Source: Caenorhabditis remanei (Eukaryota > Nematoda > Chromadorea > Rhabditida > Rhabditidae). From it: a stretch of 64,000 bases of DNA. The position numbers and the translations under genes were made by a program. Location of the stretch: positions 24,056,001 through 24,120,000 of the forward strand of contig NC_071331.1 of NCBI RefSeq assembly GCF_010183535.1. Direction: 5' to 3'. Shown in pieces: positions 43,206 through 55,692 of this stretch; position 1 is the stretch's first letter; each line of letters begins with the position of its first letter. The notes below the pieces were generated by a model that saw only the letters and a program-made list of their open reading frames with translations, was not told the origin of the DNA and ran no database searches.

Positions 43206-43810
43206 CTGTTAGTTTTATGAGGAAAAAAGCCGGTATTTTATGATCAAGACGGGTTTGGCGCGTGAAATGATGCTGAAAAATGGGAAAATTTGTGGAAATA
43301 AGGTAGAAAACTCATTGGTCTGAAAAATGTAAGTTTTCTATCGATTTTCAGGTGAATTTTATTGAAAAAAATGTTATAAAGTTGGAAAATTCAAGAGTAT
43401 TAGGCAGAAAATCCGTTTTTTCACTGAAAAATTCAATTTTCTGAAAAATTTCGATTTTTTTCACTTTTCGAGTTCTTTTGGTATAAAAAATTATTCTTCA
43501 GCAAATTTTCGGCATTTTTAGCGTCATTTTTGTATGAAAGTCGATAATTTTGGTCTAGAAATGATTAAATCGATATTGCTCTAGCTTTTCTCAATTTTGA
43601 CAATTTTTTATTGAAAAAATTCATCTAAACTTGTTTTTCGAGGTTTTCAGCGTTATTTTGGGATGGAATCGACTACTTTCAGGCCAAAAAGCGAGTTTCC
43701 GATAATTTTCTCGATTTTTTTCAGAATTCCCGGCGAAAAACAAGTGTTTCATGCAAAAAAATGCAATTTAATCACACATTTTTATTCAAAATTCACGAAA
43801 ATCGCTTGTC
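43206..43810. other. AT-rich 3' flank of sulfotransferase-B
   Basis: No gene seen. A minus-strand AATAAA (TTTATT at 43781-43786) lies about 25 bases after the stop; copy A has TTTCATT at the matching place. Confidence 0.45.
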
Positions 43811-45299
43811 TCAATACCATCCTTCCTTATAATCCCTGACTTCTGCCACTTTCAACTCGGGCAACGGCATTTTCAGCACCAAATAGTCCCAATAATACGT
43901 TTTTGTGAACAAATCGAGCACATCGGGCCGCGAATAGATATATGTCGTGTAGAATTTGCTGATTTTCTCATAGGATGAGACGGAGTCGGCGAAGATCGAC
44001 TCGGCGTCGGGACGCTGAAATTTTGAAGGGAAAAATGGGTGAAAAATCGTTTAATACTCGAAAAAATTGACAATTTTGGGGCAAAAAGAGTATAAATGGT
44101 AGAAAAAAGCGGAGAAGAAATTGATTAAAAAAAACCAAAAATTGAGATTTTGAGTCGAAAAATGACTGGAAATGGAGGTTTGGATGCAAAAATGGGGTAA
44201 TTTTGCCGGAAAAAAGATTTTTAACTAGAAAAATTGGGTTTTTTTTTTGGTTTAAAAATTGAGAATTTGAATGAAAATTCCAATTTTCCGCTGAAAAAGT
44301 GATTTTGAAACTGAAAAACTTGGTTTCTGACGCTTATTCTGAAATTTTGAGTCGAAAACTGACCGTTTTTCCGTCAGAAATTCGTTTAAACTTGAGATTT
44401 CAGCAATTTCCAGCGAAAACTGAGTCAGTTGACTGAAAATTGGCATTTTCAGATAGTAATATCATTTTTGGTATCAATTTCAGTTAAAAATGAGAATTTT
44501 CAGCCAAAAACCTATTTTTCCAACCAAAAATCCCAAAAAATCCCTTTTACAACTGTAATTTGATGTCCAAACCTCGAAAACCAGTGCAATTTCTGTTTTT
44601 GTTTTGCCAAATTTGAGCCAAAATAATCAGAATTGTCTGGAAATGTGGCTAAAAGTCTGAAATTTTAACCAAGACTCATTTTTTGAGTCGAAATGACCAA
44701 AATTGGCTGAAATAGACCAGAAACTCGTTATAAAACGGGATTTCTCGCTATATGAGACCGTTTCCAGCCAAAAATGCTCATTTCCAATTGTAAGTTGATG
44801 CAAATTTGGTTTTGAGACACCTTTCCGGTTCATTTGTGACCGAATTTGAGTCAAAATGGGCGGAGATTGCTTAAAATTAGGCTAAAAGACTCATTTCTTG
44901 AGTCAAAATGACCAAAATTGGCTTAAATCGACTATTTGAGACGGTTTCCAGCCGATTCCCCACTCACCTTCGCCTCAGCATACGCTGGATTCGTTGGATT
45001 CGAGAATAGTGAGTGATCCACGAATTGGAACCTCTGATTCATCGATTCCATCTGACAGAACCAGTTTTGGGGCACAAATTTCATTTGATCCTCGGTTACT
45101 GTCTTGTTTTGGCGTAGAGTTGAGTGATCTCCGCGTAGATCTTCACGAGATAACAACGAAGGTCCAGACGGCAGTTGTAGCACGGGCGGTCTTCTCTGGA
45201 ATTAGGAAATTTCAGAAAATTCCTGATTTTCAGCGTGAAATGCTGAAAAATTCGTGATTTTTCACACATTTGAGCTGAAATTATGCTCGAAATATCGCT

Positions 45300-46050
45300 A
45301 TACCGGGAAACCGCTGAGACAAACATTTTGCAGTTTGATTACTGTAGAAAAAACGGCAAAATTCGTGATTTTTCACCAATTTGAGCTGAAATTACGCTCG
45401 AAACACTGGAAAACCGCTGAAACAGCATTTTGCAGTTTGATTACTGTAGAAAAAACGGCAAAATTCGTGATTTTTTCGCCAATTTGAGCTGAAATTACGC
45501 TCGAAACACTGGAAAACCGCTGAAACAGTACTTTGCAGTTTGATTACTGTAGAAAAAACGGCAAAATTCGTGATTTTTCACCAATTTGAGCTGAAATTAC
45601 GCTCGAAACACTGGAAAACCGCTGAAACAGTACTTTGCAGTTTGATTACTGTAGAAAAAACGGCAAAATTCGTGATTTTTCACCAATTTGAGCTGAAATT
45701 ACGCTCGAAACACTGGAAAACCGCTGAAACAGTACTTTGCAGTTTGATTACTGTAGAAAAAAACGCAAAATTCGTGATTTTTCGCCAATTTGAGCTGAAA
45801 TTACGCTCGAAACACTGGAAAACCGCTGAAACAGTACTTTGCAGTTTGATTACTGTAGAAAAGACTGCAAAATTCGTGATTTTTCACTATTTGGTTAATG
45901 AAAAACACTGAAAAGCGGTATCCTTGAGCTTCTGAGCTGAAACTGCTGAAACAGTACTTTGCAGTTCGATTACTGTAGAAAAACTGCAAAATTCGTGATT
46001 TTTCACTTATTTCAGCTGCTGAAACAAGACTTTGCAGTTTGGTTACTGTA
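45300..46050. repeat. 102-bp tandem repeats in sulfotransferase-B intron
   Basis: Anchors ctttgcagtt at 45531, 45633 and 45735 give an exact 102-bp period. About seven units in all. Because 102 is a multiple of three, the array stays open as a repetitive frame (45540-45911) that I regard as non-coding. Confidence 0.88.
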
Positions 46051-46442
46051 ATAAATCTTATAAATCGGCGATTTTCTTTTTCAAGAGGTGCTAAAACAAT
46101 ATTTTTGACACAAAAATTGATTTTCAGCATCAAAAACAGCTAAAAACGTGATTTCTCACTGTTTTAGCTGATTTTCAGCATCAAAATCAGCTCTTTGAGC
46201 TCAATTGCTGTATAAAGCATTCACCTCACACACGTATCCATATAGTGATCCACAAATCTCTCTATTGGATCTCTCCGTGCGAAAAGAATCTTCCAATCAG
46301 CGAAATTCCGATCCAATTCTTGTTCTCTTTGTAGATCATCAAAATCAGAGAAGTATTGGAGAGAATCACTGTCACACGCTCTGACAATTGAGAAAGTTAG
46401 CTCCGCCCCTTTCAGTCATTAGAATGAAAATCTGTATGAAAA

Positions 46443-46717
46443 GACAGTCGTGGCCTAGGATCCGACCACTCGGCCATCGTGATATTTTACCACTAAAATG
46501 ACGTCAGCTGGAAACGAGTGCTACCGTAATATTTTGGCGGGAAATTTGAATTTTTTTGGATTTTTCTATGTTGAATATCTTGAAAATCGAAAAATCCAAT
46601 AAAATTCAAATTTCCCGCCAAAATATTACTGTAGCACACATTTCAGCTGTGCGTCATTTTCGTTTCGTGATAAAATGTCACCATGGTCGAGTTGTCGGAT
46701 TCTATGCCACGACTGCA
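46443..46717. repeat. Foldback element with tRNA-like arm ends, unit 2
   Basis: Same structure as 21811-22085 and almost identical in sequence. Confidence 0.75.
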
Positions 46718-46886
46718 TTTTATTCAGTTTTCCAAAAAAGATAAGCTCCGCCCACTTCTTGAGAAACACTCACGTCTCCTCATCGATTTTCTCCTGTAGA
46801 CCACAGAGCACTTGTTGACCGATAAAAGTGTCCGTCTCACAAACGGCGGTCTTCGATTTGGTGATTGCCTGGAAATAGTGAGGAAA

Positions 46887-47250
46887 TAGTGAGGTTTCGA
46901 GGTTTTTACTGCTATTTCAGCACTCAAAAGGCTGAAAATCGCAATTTCTACAGTAACCGGACCAAAACTCAAATTTTGAGGTTTTACTGCCTAAAATTGC
47001 AATTCCAGCACTCGAAAAGGCTGAAAATCGCAATTTCTACAGTAACCGGACTAAAACTCAAATTTTGAGGTTTTACTGCCTAAAATTGCAATTTCAGCAC
47101 TCGAAAAGGCTGAAAATCCCAATTTCTACAGTAACCGGACTACAAGAAACGGTCGGGACACTTGAACTGTCCTGTATGCTTGAACTGCCTAAAATTACAG
47201 TTTCTGCACTCAAAAGACTTAAAAAAGCTGAAAAATCACAATTTCTACGG
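46887..47250. repeat. About 88-bp repeats in sulfotransferase-B intron 1
   Basis: Equivalent of 22255-22620, nearly identical. Confidence 0.7.
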
Positions 47251-47529
47251 TAATCGGACTCTGAAAACGGCATTTTTTGCACTCACAGCCATCTTATTGG
47301 ATACTTGAGCATATGCTGGAATATTAGTATACGATTCGAATCGTTTCTCCTCTCCCTCATCGACCCAAAGAGAATTCGTGTCGACAATAAAGTCGAACAC
47401 ATCGGATTTCTCCAAATCGCGAGGTTCCACAGAATCGATTAATTTAGAATTAGAGAAGAATAGAAGTTTGATGAGAATCAGAAGGATCACGGTAATTATT
47501 AGAATTCGTTGAGTCGAGGGGGACCACAT

Positions 47530-48600
47530 TTTGAGAGGGAGTACGGTAGCTACTGGCCAGAAATCCTATGTGGATTACTGTAGATCCAGGATCTATCCGA
47601 TTCTGAGTAAACGGTATCTGGAGGGCGGGATACTGTAGCTACGAATAACCAGAAATCCTATGTGGAGTACTGTAGATCGATCTAGGATCTATCGATTCTC
47701 AAAAGCAGATTCTGAGTATACGGTAGCAATCGCTTGGAGGATACTGTAGTCGGATTCTGAATACCGTAACTATCAGGAATACTGTATCTCAATTGTGGGC
47801 GATGATTCTGAGTATACAATAGCTAGAAGAGGATACTGTAGCTACGGAGTACTGTAGATCCAGGATCTATCGATTCTCAAAGTCAGGTTTTGAGTATACG
47901 GTAGCTATCAGGAATACTGTAGCTGGGTACGGTAGCAACTTGAACTACTGTAACTACCAGGAATACGGTATCTCTCTCTCGTAGCTAAGCCTATGCTAAA
48001 CACAGAATCCGTTTGCCTACTGAAGTAAGCTATGTGTTTCATGTTTTATCTCCGGAATCTGAAGAATCAAGATTCACTTCTATAGATAGCCATCTTGAAT
48101 ATGGTTTAGAAGTGAAAACTAGTTGTTTCGTTTGTTTCTCGTTTCCCGGTGGTTTTGGAGGCAGAATTGGGGATTCTGAATCGAAAAACTGGAGAAAGTT
48201 ATGATTTTTGACTGAAAATAATCAATTTTATAGCTGAAAATATCAAGTTTTGGCTGAAAATTGTCGATTTTTTGCTGAAAATGGTCAATTTTTGGTTGAA
48301 AATGATGGATTTTTGGCTTAAAAAGATCAATTTTTGGGTGAAAATTGTCAATTTTCAGCGAAAACGCATAATTTAAAATTGTCAATTTTTGGCTGAAAAT
48401 CACATTTAAAACCGGCTGTATAGGTGGAACTGCTTCCAGGTCCAAAATCATGCTGAAAATTATCTGAAATTGCTTTAAATCCGTCAATTTTCTTTATTTT
48501 CAGCCGATTTTTTTTTACAAAATCTGAAATTTTCAGGTAGATTCTTCCGTTTTCTTCTCAAGAATAAGAAGACGTCAGCCGAGAACTTGAATATCGATTC
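47530..48600. promoter_or_regulatory. Divergent 5' region between sulfotransferase-B and PARG-C, TACTGTAG-rich
   Basis: More than fifteen TACTGTAG / TACGGTAG motifs occur at 47540-47990. Compared with unit 1 there are about 280 extra bp (about 47780-48070), including a segment cactgaagtaagctatgtg-like that is not seen in unit 1. An acceptor TTTTCAG precedes 48537. Shared promoter region is an inference from gene orientation. Confidence 0.45.
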
Positions 48601-48684
48601 ATCTCACCAAGAGAGATGAGTAAACTACCTGATATCGGAAGCGATATGAATCAAGATGTACGATTTTTTTCAGCAATTTTCGAC

Positions 48685-49561
48685 TGAAAATGTGGAAAAA
48701 TTGATTTTTCTTCACGAATTTCCGATGATTTTCAGCTATGCTAGGCAAAAATTTACTGAAAATTACAAATTTCGAGTCGAAAATGGGATTTTTATGTCAA
48801 AAATAAGAAAAATCGACAATTTTCGAATGGAAATGACTGAAAAATTGAAGATTTCTCATGAATTTCAGTCAAAAACCATAAATTTTTGTTTCAAGCGAAC
48901 ACATAAAATAGTAGATTTCTCAGTGGGGAAAACTGAAAATGTCAAAAATAGAAGTTTTATTCAGAAATGAATGAAAATCAATTTCAAATCATTCGGGAAT
49001 CGAAGAGACGTTACAGTAATCAATAAATCATTAAAAATGCTCAAAAAACTGTCTGAAAATTGCTCGAAAATGGTCAAAATGTCCTTCCTGGCCGAACTTT
49101 TTTCAGTTGTGTTTCTAGGCCACCGCTTTAAAACACAACTGAAAAAAGTTCGGCCAGGAAGGACATTTTGACCATTTTCGAGCAATTTTCAGACAGTTTT
49201 TTGAGCATTTTTAAAGATTTATAGATTACTGTAACGTCTCTTCGATTCCCGAATGATTTGAAATTGATTTTCATTCATTTCTGAATAAAACTTCTATTTT
49301 TGACATTTTCAGTTTTCCCCACTGAGAAATCTACTATTTTATGTGTTCGCTTGAAACAAAAATTTATGGTTTTTGGCTGAAATTCATCAAAAATCTTCAA
49401 TTTTTCAGTTATTTCAATCGAAAATTGTCGATTTTTCTTATTTTTGACATAAAAATCCCATTTTCGACTCGAAATTCGTAATTTTCAGTCAATTTTCTGC
49501 CTTGCATAGCTGAAAATCATCGGAAATTCGTGAAAAATCGATTTTTTTTTCGTCATTTTAT
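48685..49561. repeat. About 870-bp palindrome in first PARG-C intron
   Basis: Fuller version of the palindrome in PARG-B. Arms of roughly 420 bp meet near 49104-49141 (cagttgtgtttctaggcca / taaaacacaactg). Both arms contain gggatttttatgtcaaaaat or its complement; copy B has lost that from its right arm. Confidence 0.82.
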
Positions 49562-49599
49562 TTTAGTTCAAATTGTCAATTTTGAGTGAAAACACTTCT

Positions 49600-50010
49600 T
49601 ATTGGCTGAAACTGGTCAATTTATGACTGGAAATGGTTAATTTTTGGCTGAAAATAACCGATTTTTGGCTGGAAATGGTCTATTTTCAGTGAAAACTCAT
49701 ATTTTTGGGTGAAAATTGTCAATTTTGGACGAAAATTGTTAATTTTCAGTTGAAATGATAAATTTTTGACTGAAAATGATAGATTTTTAGCTGAAATTAT
49801 CGATTTTTGGCTGAAAATTATCGATTTTTGGCTGAAAATGATCGATTTTTGCCTGAAAATTATCCATTTTTGGCTGAAAATGATCGATTTTCGACTGAAA
49901 ATGATCGATTTTCGACTGAAAATGATCGATTTTCGACTGAAAATGATCGATTTTCGACTGAAAATGATCGATTTTCGGGTGAAAATGATCAATTTTAGCT
50001 GAAAAATCAT
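49600..50010 (+). repeat. 20-21-bp TGAAAAT array in PARG-C intron
   Basis: At 49880-49985 the unit gactgaaaatgatcgatttt repeats five times almost perfectly with a 21-bp period. Copy B has about two such units here, so the array has grown or shrunk since duplication. Confidence 0.85.
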
Positions 50011-50579
50011 AGGAAATTTGTGATTTTTTCTGATTTTCAGCCAAAAAATCTATTTTTATATCGATTTTTTCAGGAAAAAGACTACGCCGAGTACATTGGA
50101 GTCGGCGTAGCCCATCATAAGCCACCGGCGAAAAAGATGCGACTAACGACGTCATCTGTATCGTCACTCATCGTGAATTCAGAAGTCAATCAGGAGCCGA
50201 AGAGTATCGACGTCTTCGCAAGTTCTCAACCGTCGAATGATGGATACGAAACGTGTCGAGAATCGATTGAAGATGAGGAAACGAGTGGAAATTTGACTGA
50301 AAATACTCAAAAATTGGCTGAAAATGGTCAATTTTTTGCTGAAAATGGTCAATTTTTGCTGAAAATGGTCCAGAAATCGAATCAGAATGCGTCGACGACT
50401 CGCAAGAAGTCGAATCCGAGGGTTCTATGGAAATCGGAGAGGTTTTCGATGAAACAGAGATTTATGAGGCTGAAAAACGAGGAATAGCTGCTGAAAACAA
50501 GCAAAATGAGTCGAATTCGAGTCAAGAGGATGAGGAAGTGCTGAAAGAGATGGAAATCGAGATGAAGACGGCAGAAGAG

Positions 50580-51213
50580 GTGTGGAAATTGGGGAATTGC
50601 GGTGAAAATTGGCTGAAAATCGTGGAAATTGACCGAAAATAACCCAAAAATGAGATTTTTGCTGAAAATTGGCTGAAAATCGGCTGAAATCGTCAGAATC
50701 GACCTAGAAATGAGATTGTATGCTGAAAATCAGCTAAAATAGCTCAATTTGACTGAAAATTGGCTGAAAAATCGTCAAAATTGACCTAAAATCATCGAAA
50801 TGAGATTTTTGCTGAAAATTGGCGGCTGAAAATCGGCTGAAAATCGTCAGAATCGACCCAGAAATGAGTTTTATGCTTAAAATCGGCTGAAATAGTCAAA
50901 ATGCGTCCAGATGTCTTTTTGACTGAAAATCAGCCTAAGATTGATTTTTGACGCTAAAATCGTGAAAATTGGCTGAAAAATCGGTCAATAATTGGTTAAA
51001 AATCGTGAAAATTGACCGAAAATAATCCAAAAAATGAGATTTTTTGCTAAAAATTAGCTGAAAATTTTCAAAATTGGCGCTGAAAACCGGTCATTTTCAG
51101 CCGTTTTTCTTCAATTTTCAGCCAAAAAACTCCCAAATTTTAGTTTAATAACTATTTGTCTGTCTGTGTATCCCACTATCCCACCCCCGCATGCCACCAT
51201 CTGTAATTTCCAG
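50580..51213 (+). other. PARG-C intron, AT-rich
   Basis: Degenerate gctgaaaattggctgaaaatcg repeats; no gene seen. Ends at acceptor TTTCCAG. Confidence 0.5.
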
Positions 51214-51436
51214 AATTCTCTCCAAAAGTCACCGTCATCTCAAGACATTTTCGACTACGAATCAGTCAAAATTCCACAGATTATTCTTGAGGATTCAGAA
51301 TCCACTGACGTCGTCAGAAATAACGAGGAAGAAGAGGAGACGATGGAAGTAGATGAAAAAGAAGAAGACGTCAATGAGGCTGACGATGTTCGGATGGAGA
51401 GTCACGAAGAGGTTGGAGCTGCTGGAAAAACGAGAT

Positions 51437-51790
51437 TTCGCGCTGAAAATTGCAGATTTTGAGTGAAAATTTCAGAAAAATGCATGAATATCGGAGTTTT
51501 AAGTCGAAAATTTCAGAAAAATCGGCTGAAAATTGCAGATTTTTGAGTGGAAATTTCAGAAAAATGCATGAATATCGGAGTTTTAAGTCGAAATTTCAGA
51601 AAAATCGGCTGAAAATTGCAGATTTTTGAGTGAAAATTTCAGAAAAATGCATGAATATCGGAGTTTTAAGTCGAAATTCCAGAAAAATCGGCTGAAATTG
51701 GAGATTTTTGAGTGGAAATTTCAGAAAAATGCATGAATATCGGAGTTTTAAGTCGAAATTTCAGAAAAATCGGCTGAAAATTGCATGGGA
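51437..51790 (+). repeat. 84-bp tandem repeat, four units, in PARG-C intron
   Basis: gcatgaatatcggagtttta starts near 51482, 51566, 51650 and 51731, a period of 81-84 bp. Copy B has one unit at the same place. Confidence 0.85.
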
Positions 51791-52583
51791 ATGGAGAAAT
51801 TCATGTTTTTACATTAAAAAAATTAGAAAATTAGGCAATTTTGAGTCAGAAAATGTTGAAAAATGAGTTTTTTAGCAGTTTTCACTCGAAATTCCCGGAA
51901 AATTCGGCTTTTAGACTGAAATATGCGGTTTTTTTGGCTGAAAATTACCGATTTTCAGCCTAAAAATGGTCTGGCGCACCTTTGACGCTTTTAATGCGAA
52001 AATTGAGCTTCAAAACTGAACACGCGTCAAAGGCGCGCCAGTTTATAAATATAAATTCGGAACTTGGGACATCTGGAGTCCGGAGAGACGGTTTCATTTT
52101 AGAAACGCGTCAAAGGTGCGCTAGACAAGATTTGGGGAGTCTGGCGTACCTTTAGCGCGTACTTGACCGATTTAAAAAACAAGAAAATTTAAGAAAACTA
52201 AATAAGAAAAATTCAAAAAAAATGTTGTGCAGTTTTTCAGTTTTCATAAGATTTTAAACTGAAATTTGGGGTTTTTGGGCTGAAAATTACCGATTTTCAG
52301 CCTAAAAATGGTCTGAAATTTAAGAAAACTGGCACAGTGCCAAGCAGATGGTCACACCGAAATATTCATGTTAACCATGTTGTTTTATGTCGAAAAAATC
52401 AAATTTTCGAGCTAAAATTCAATTTTGTGTGGAAAATTTGAATTTTCTAGTCATTTTTGACATGAGACAATCGAAAAAATGACTAGAAAATCAAGTTTTG
52501 GGCTGAAAATTGCAGATTTTTAGTCCGAAATTTCAGTTTTTGAGACAAAAAATCCAATTTTTGAGTCAAAAATCTTATTTCAG
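51791..52583 (+). other. PARG-C intron with one dispersed hairpin
   Basis: A paired TGGCGCACCTTTGACGC motif at 51971-52041, further copies to 52160, then AT-rich sequence. Confidence 0.55.
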
Positions 52584-52700
52584 ATGAATACAGAAGTCGT
52601 CGTCGTAGCAGAAGAAGACGAAGACGTCGAAGAACAGGAAAGTGAGACGAAATCAGAGAGTTTGTGCCGAAAGAAGATAGAACGTGTCTCGTTGGAACCG

Positions 52701-53226
52701 GTTAGTCGACGAAAATCGACAAAAAATGAAAATTTTTGGCTGAAAATCCTCAAAAATCGAAGTTTTTGATGGAAAAAATGGCGATTTTTGACAGATTTTT
52801 AGCAAAAATCTGGAAATCAATTGAAAAATTTCAGTTTTTCAAGTGAAAATCGTAAAAATATCAAGTCTGGCGCACCTGTGACGCGTTGAGCCCAATTTTC
52901 TATTAGGAAAAGCGTCGAAGGTGCGCCAGACACATTTTAGAATCGAATTTCCGGGATTTTCAACAGATAATTGAGCAAACTATCGATTTTTGACTCGAAA
53001 ATTATAGAAAAATGCAAAAATGTCGAGTCTGGCGCACCTTTGACGCGTTGAGCCCAATTTTTTCGATTAGTAAAAGCGTCGAAGGCGCGCCAGACACATT
53101 TAGAATCGAATTTCCGGATTTTCAGTGATTTTCAACCATTTTCTGTTGAAAATCCGTCAAAAATCACATTTTTTTTCGCTTTTTCCCTTAAAAATCGTCT
53201 GAAAATCGTCTGAAAAAATTTTCCAG
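52701..53226 (+). repeat. PARG-C intron with two dispersed hairpins
   Basis: Paired motifs at 52866-52930 and 53030-53094. Copy B has only one pair in this intron (27913-27985). Confidence 0.7.
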
Positions 53227-53476
53227 AATTCTGGCGATGAAGCCGAAGAGATCGTCTTATCAGAAGACGATGAGAAATCAGAAGACGTGAAGGCTGCTCC
53301 AGAAGACAAAAAGCCCACGACGACGTCACCCGTTGCTCCGAAGCCTAAACCGGCTCCACGTCCCCGTCCAGACAATAAATATCTCATATTCAAACCGGAT
53401 TTCCAGTCGCCGAATTGCAATCCGAAAACGAATTACAGATACTGTGAAGTGAATGAGATGCAGAAGCAGGCAGAAT

Positions 53477-54468
53477 GTGAGAATTGGCTGAAAATTGATT
53501 GAAAAATGACTGAAAATTGAGGTTTTTGGCTGAAAACTCACCGAAAAATGATTGAAAACGCACATTTTTTGCTCAAAATTGTTAAGTTCTGGCTGAAAAT
53601 ATGGATTTTTGACTGATAACTAATAGAAAAATGACTGAAAAATCGAAATTTTGAGTCAAAAATGTGATTTTTCGAGCTAAAAATATAATTTTGAATCTGA
53701 AAATGACTGAAATTATGGGTTTTGGCTGAAAACTGATCGATAAATGATTGAAAATCGTGTTTTTTTCTCTGAAAATTGTTTGAGGAATCGCTGAAAATAG
53801 AGGTTTTTCACTGAAAACAGCAAGAAAATGACTGAAATTAAGATTTTCGCTGAAAATTCATTGTAAAATGACTGAAAATATGGCTTCTATCTGAAAATTT
53901 GGTCAAAAAGGAGATTTTCAGAATCAAAAACATGATTTTGAATCTGAAAATGACTGAAAACTGATCGATAAATGGCTGAAAATCGGGTTTTGGCTGGAAA
54001 CTGATAGAAAAAATGACTGAAAAATGGAATTTTTGAGCTAAAAACATGATTTTGAATCTGAAAATGACTGAAATTAAGGGTTTTGGCTGAAAATTGATCG
54101 ATAAATGGCTGAAAATATGGTTTTTGGCTGAAATTTTTGTCGAAAATGAGATTTTTAAGCTAAAAACATGGTTTTTTCAAAATTATCAATGAAAAATTAC
54201 AGTTTTCGGATGATGAAAAAAGAGATTTTTTGGTTATTTCTAGCCAAAAACTTCATCTCTGGGTTTTATAGTCATAGATTCGTTTTAAACCTGAGATTTC
54301 AGCGATTTCCACCGGAAAATGAGCCAGTTGACTGAAAATCGGCATTTTCAGCCAGAAATTGACTATTTTCAATGAGGTTTTCAGCCTAAAATGAGCATTT
54401 TTCAGCTCAAAATCCCATTTTCAGTCCAAATTTCACCTTGAAAACCATAAATCTCTAATTTCTTACAG
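53477..54468 (+). repeat. PARG-C intron of short TGAAAAT repeats
   Basis: Equivalent of 28353-29333; no gene seen. Confidence 0.55.
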
Positions 54469-54682
54469 TTTACCGATCTGAAATAGAACGTGTCATCATC
54501 AATCAGGATAAATACAGTAAGAAGACATGGGTAAGAAGCTCTGCCCCCTCCTTGAAACTCCGCCCCTAATCTAGTAATTTCAGAGAGATTTGCCGAATCC
54601 AAGATACGAGATGTACAAGAATTTACTGACTGGATACGCGAGAGAGAATCGATACAAAACGGACTGTTTGATGTTGTTCAGT

Positions 54683-55684
54683 GTAAGTTTTCGAAATGAT
54701 TCAGAGGGTTTTTGACTGAAAATGATCGATTTTTAGTGAAAACTTATATTTTTGACTGAAAATGGTTCATTTTTGCTTGAAAATTGAAAATTTTTGCTGA
54801 AAATACATATTTATGGCTGAAAATGAGCAAATTTTGACTGAAAATAATCGATTTTTGACTGAAAATAGTCAAATTTTGGCTGAAAACGATCAAATTTTGA
54901 CTGAAAATAGTCAAATTTTGGCTGAAAATAGTCAAATTTTGGCTGAAAACGATCAAATTTTGACTGAAAATAGTCAAATTTTGACTGAAAATAGTCGATT
55001 TTCGGCTGGAAATGGACTATTTATCTGTCGAAAACCCAGAAATATGAGTCTGGCGCACCTTTGACGCTTCCAAATCAAAAATTGAGGCTCACAACTGAGA
55101 ACGCGTCAAAGGTGCGAAAATATATATTTATGGTTGAAAATGACCAAATTTTGACTGAAAATAATCGATTTTTTGCTGAAAATACTCGATTCTCGGCTGG
55201 AAATGGGCTATTTTCAGTGAAAACTCATATTTTCAGTGCAAACTCATATTTTTGGCTGAAAACGATCAATTTTTGACTGGAAATAGTCAAATTTTGACTG
55301 AAAAATGATCGATTTTCAGTGAAAACTCATATTTTTTGACTGAAAATTGAAAAATTTTGCTGAAAATACATATTTATGGCTGAAAATGACCAAATTTTGA
55401 CTGAAAATAATCGATTTTCGGCTGAAATGCACCACTTTATCTGTCGAAGTTCCGAAAATCGACTCTAATTTGAGTCTGGCGCACCTTTGACGCTTTTCCT
55501 AATCGAAAATTGAGGCTTAGAACTGAAAACGCGTCACAGGTGCGCCAGACTTAACATTTTTACGATTTTCACTTGAAAAACTGAAATTTTTCAATTAATT
55601 TCCAGATTTTCGGTCTGAAATTCAATTTTCTATAATTTTCTAGTCAGGAGCTGAAAATACTCGATTCTCGGCTGGAAATGGTCT
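54683..55684 (+). repeat. PARG-C intron, about 20-bp arrays and dispersed hairpins
   Basis: gactgaaaatagtcaaattt units run at 54820-55010, followed by hairpins near 55050-55114 and 55476-55549. It is continuous with 56458-56603 once the hAT-like insertion is removed. Confidence 0.7.
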
Positions 55685-55692
55685 ATTTTCAG

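Larger units (their letters stand above)
43811..47529 (-). pseudogene. Carbohydrate-sulfotransferase-like protein, copy B, frameshifted
   Basis: Exons on the minus strand are 47529-47287, 46868-46774, 46380-46225, 45195-44968 and 44014-43811. Exon 4 is 228 nt against 229 in copy A. One A is missing from the run encoding YAKNK, so the frame turns to AKTRQ and stops at about 45096, before the conserved FVPQNWFCQ. The downstream sequence is otherwise clean. The last exon keeps the full C-terminus (VLKMPLPEL ... GWY, stop 43811-43813) that copy A has lost. Copies A and B therefore carry complementary single-base defects. A homopolymer error is possible. Confidence 0.75.
30392..55485. repeat. Tandem array unit 2 (about 25 kb)
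   Basis: Second copy, from the catalytic exons of PARG-B through RNH2B-B, sulfotransferase-B and the N-terminal exons of PARG-C. It lacks the LTR retrotransposon and gives its empty site near 42901-42912. It carries its own private 538-bp Mutator-like insertion. Differences from unit 1 are mostly small indels, repeat-number changes and scattered substitutions. Confidence 0.85.

Noticed and set aside
45540..45911. 123-residue open frame with VEKTAKFVIFHQFELKL repeats
   Set aside because: Translation of the 102-bp intronic repeat inside the sulfotransferase gene; not kept open in unit 1.
49621..50167. Repetitive open frames rich in NDRFSTE or KSIIFSR
   Set aside because: Translations of the 21-bp intronic array in PARG-C.
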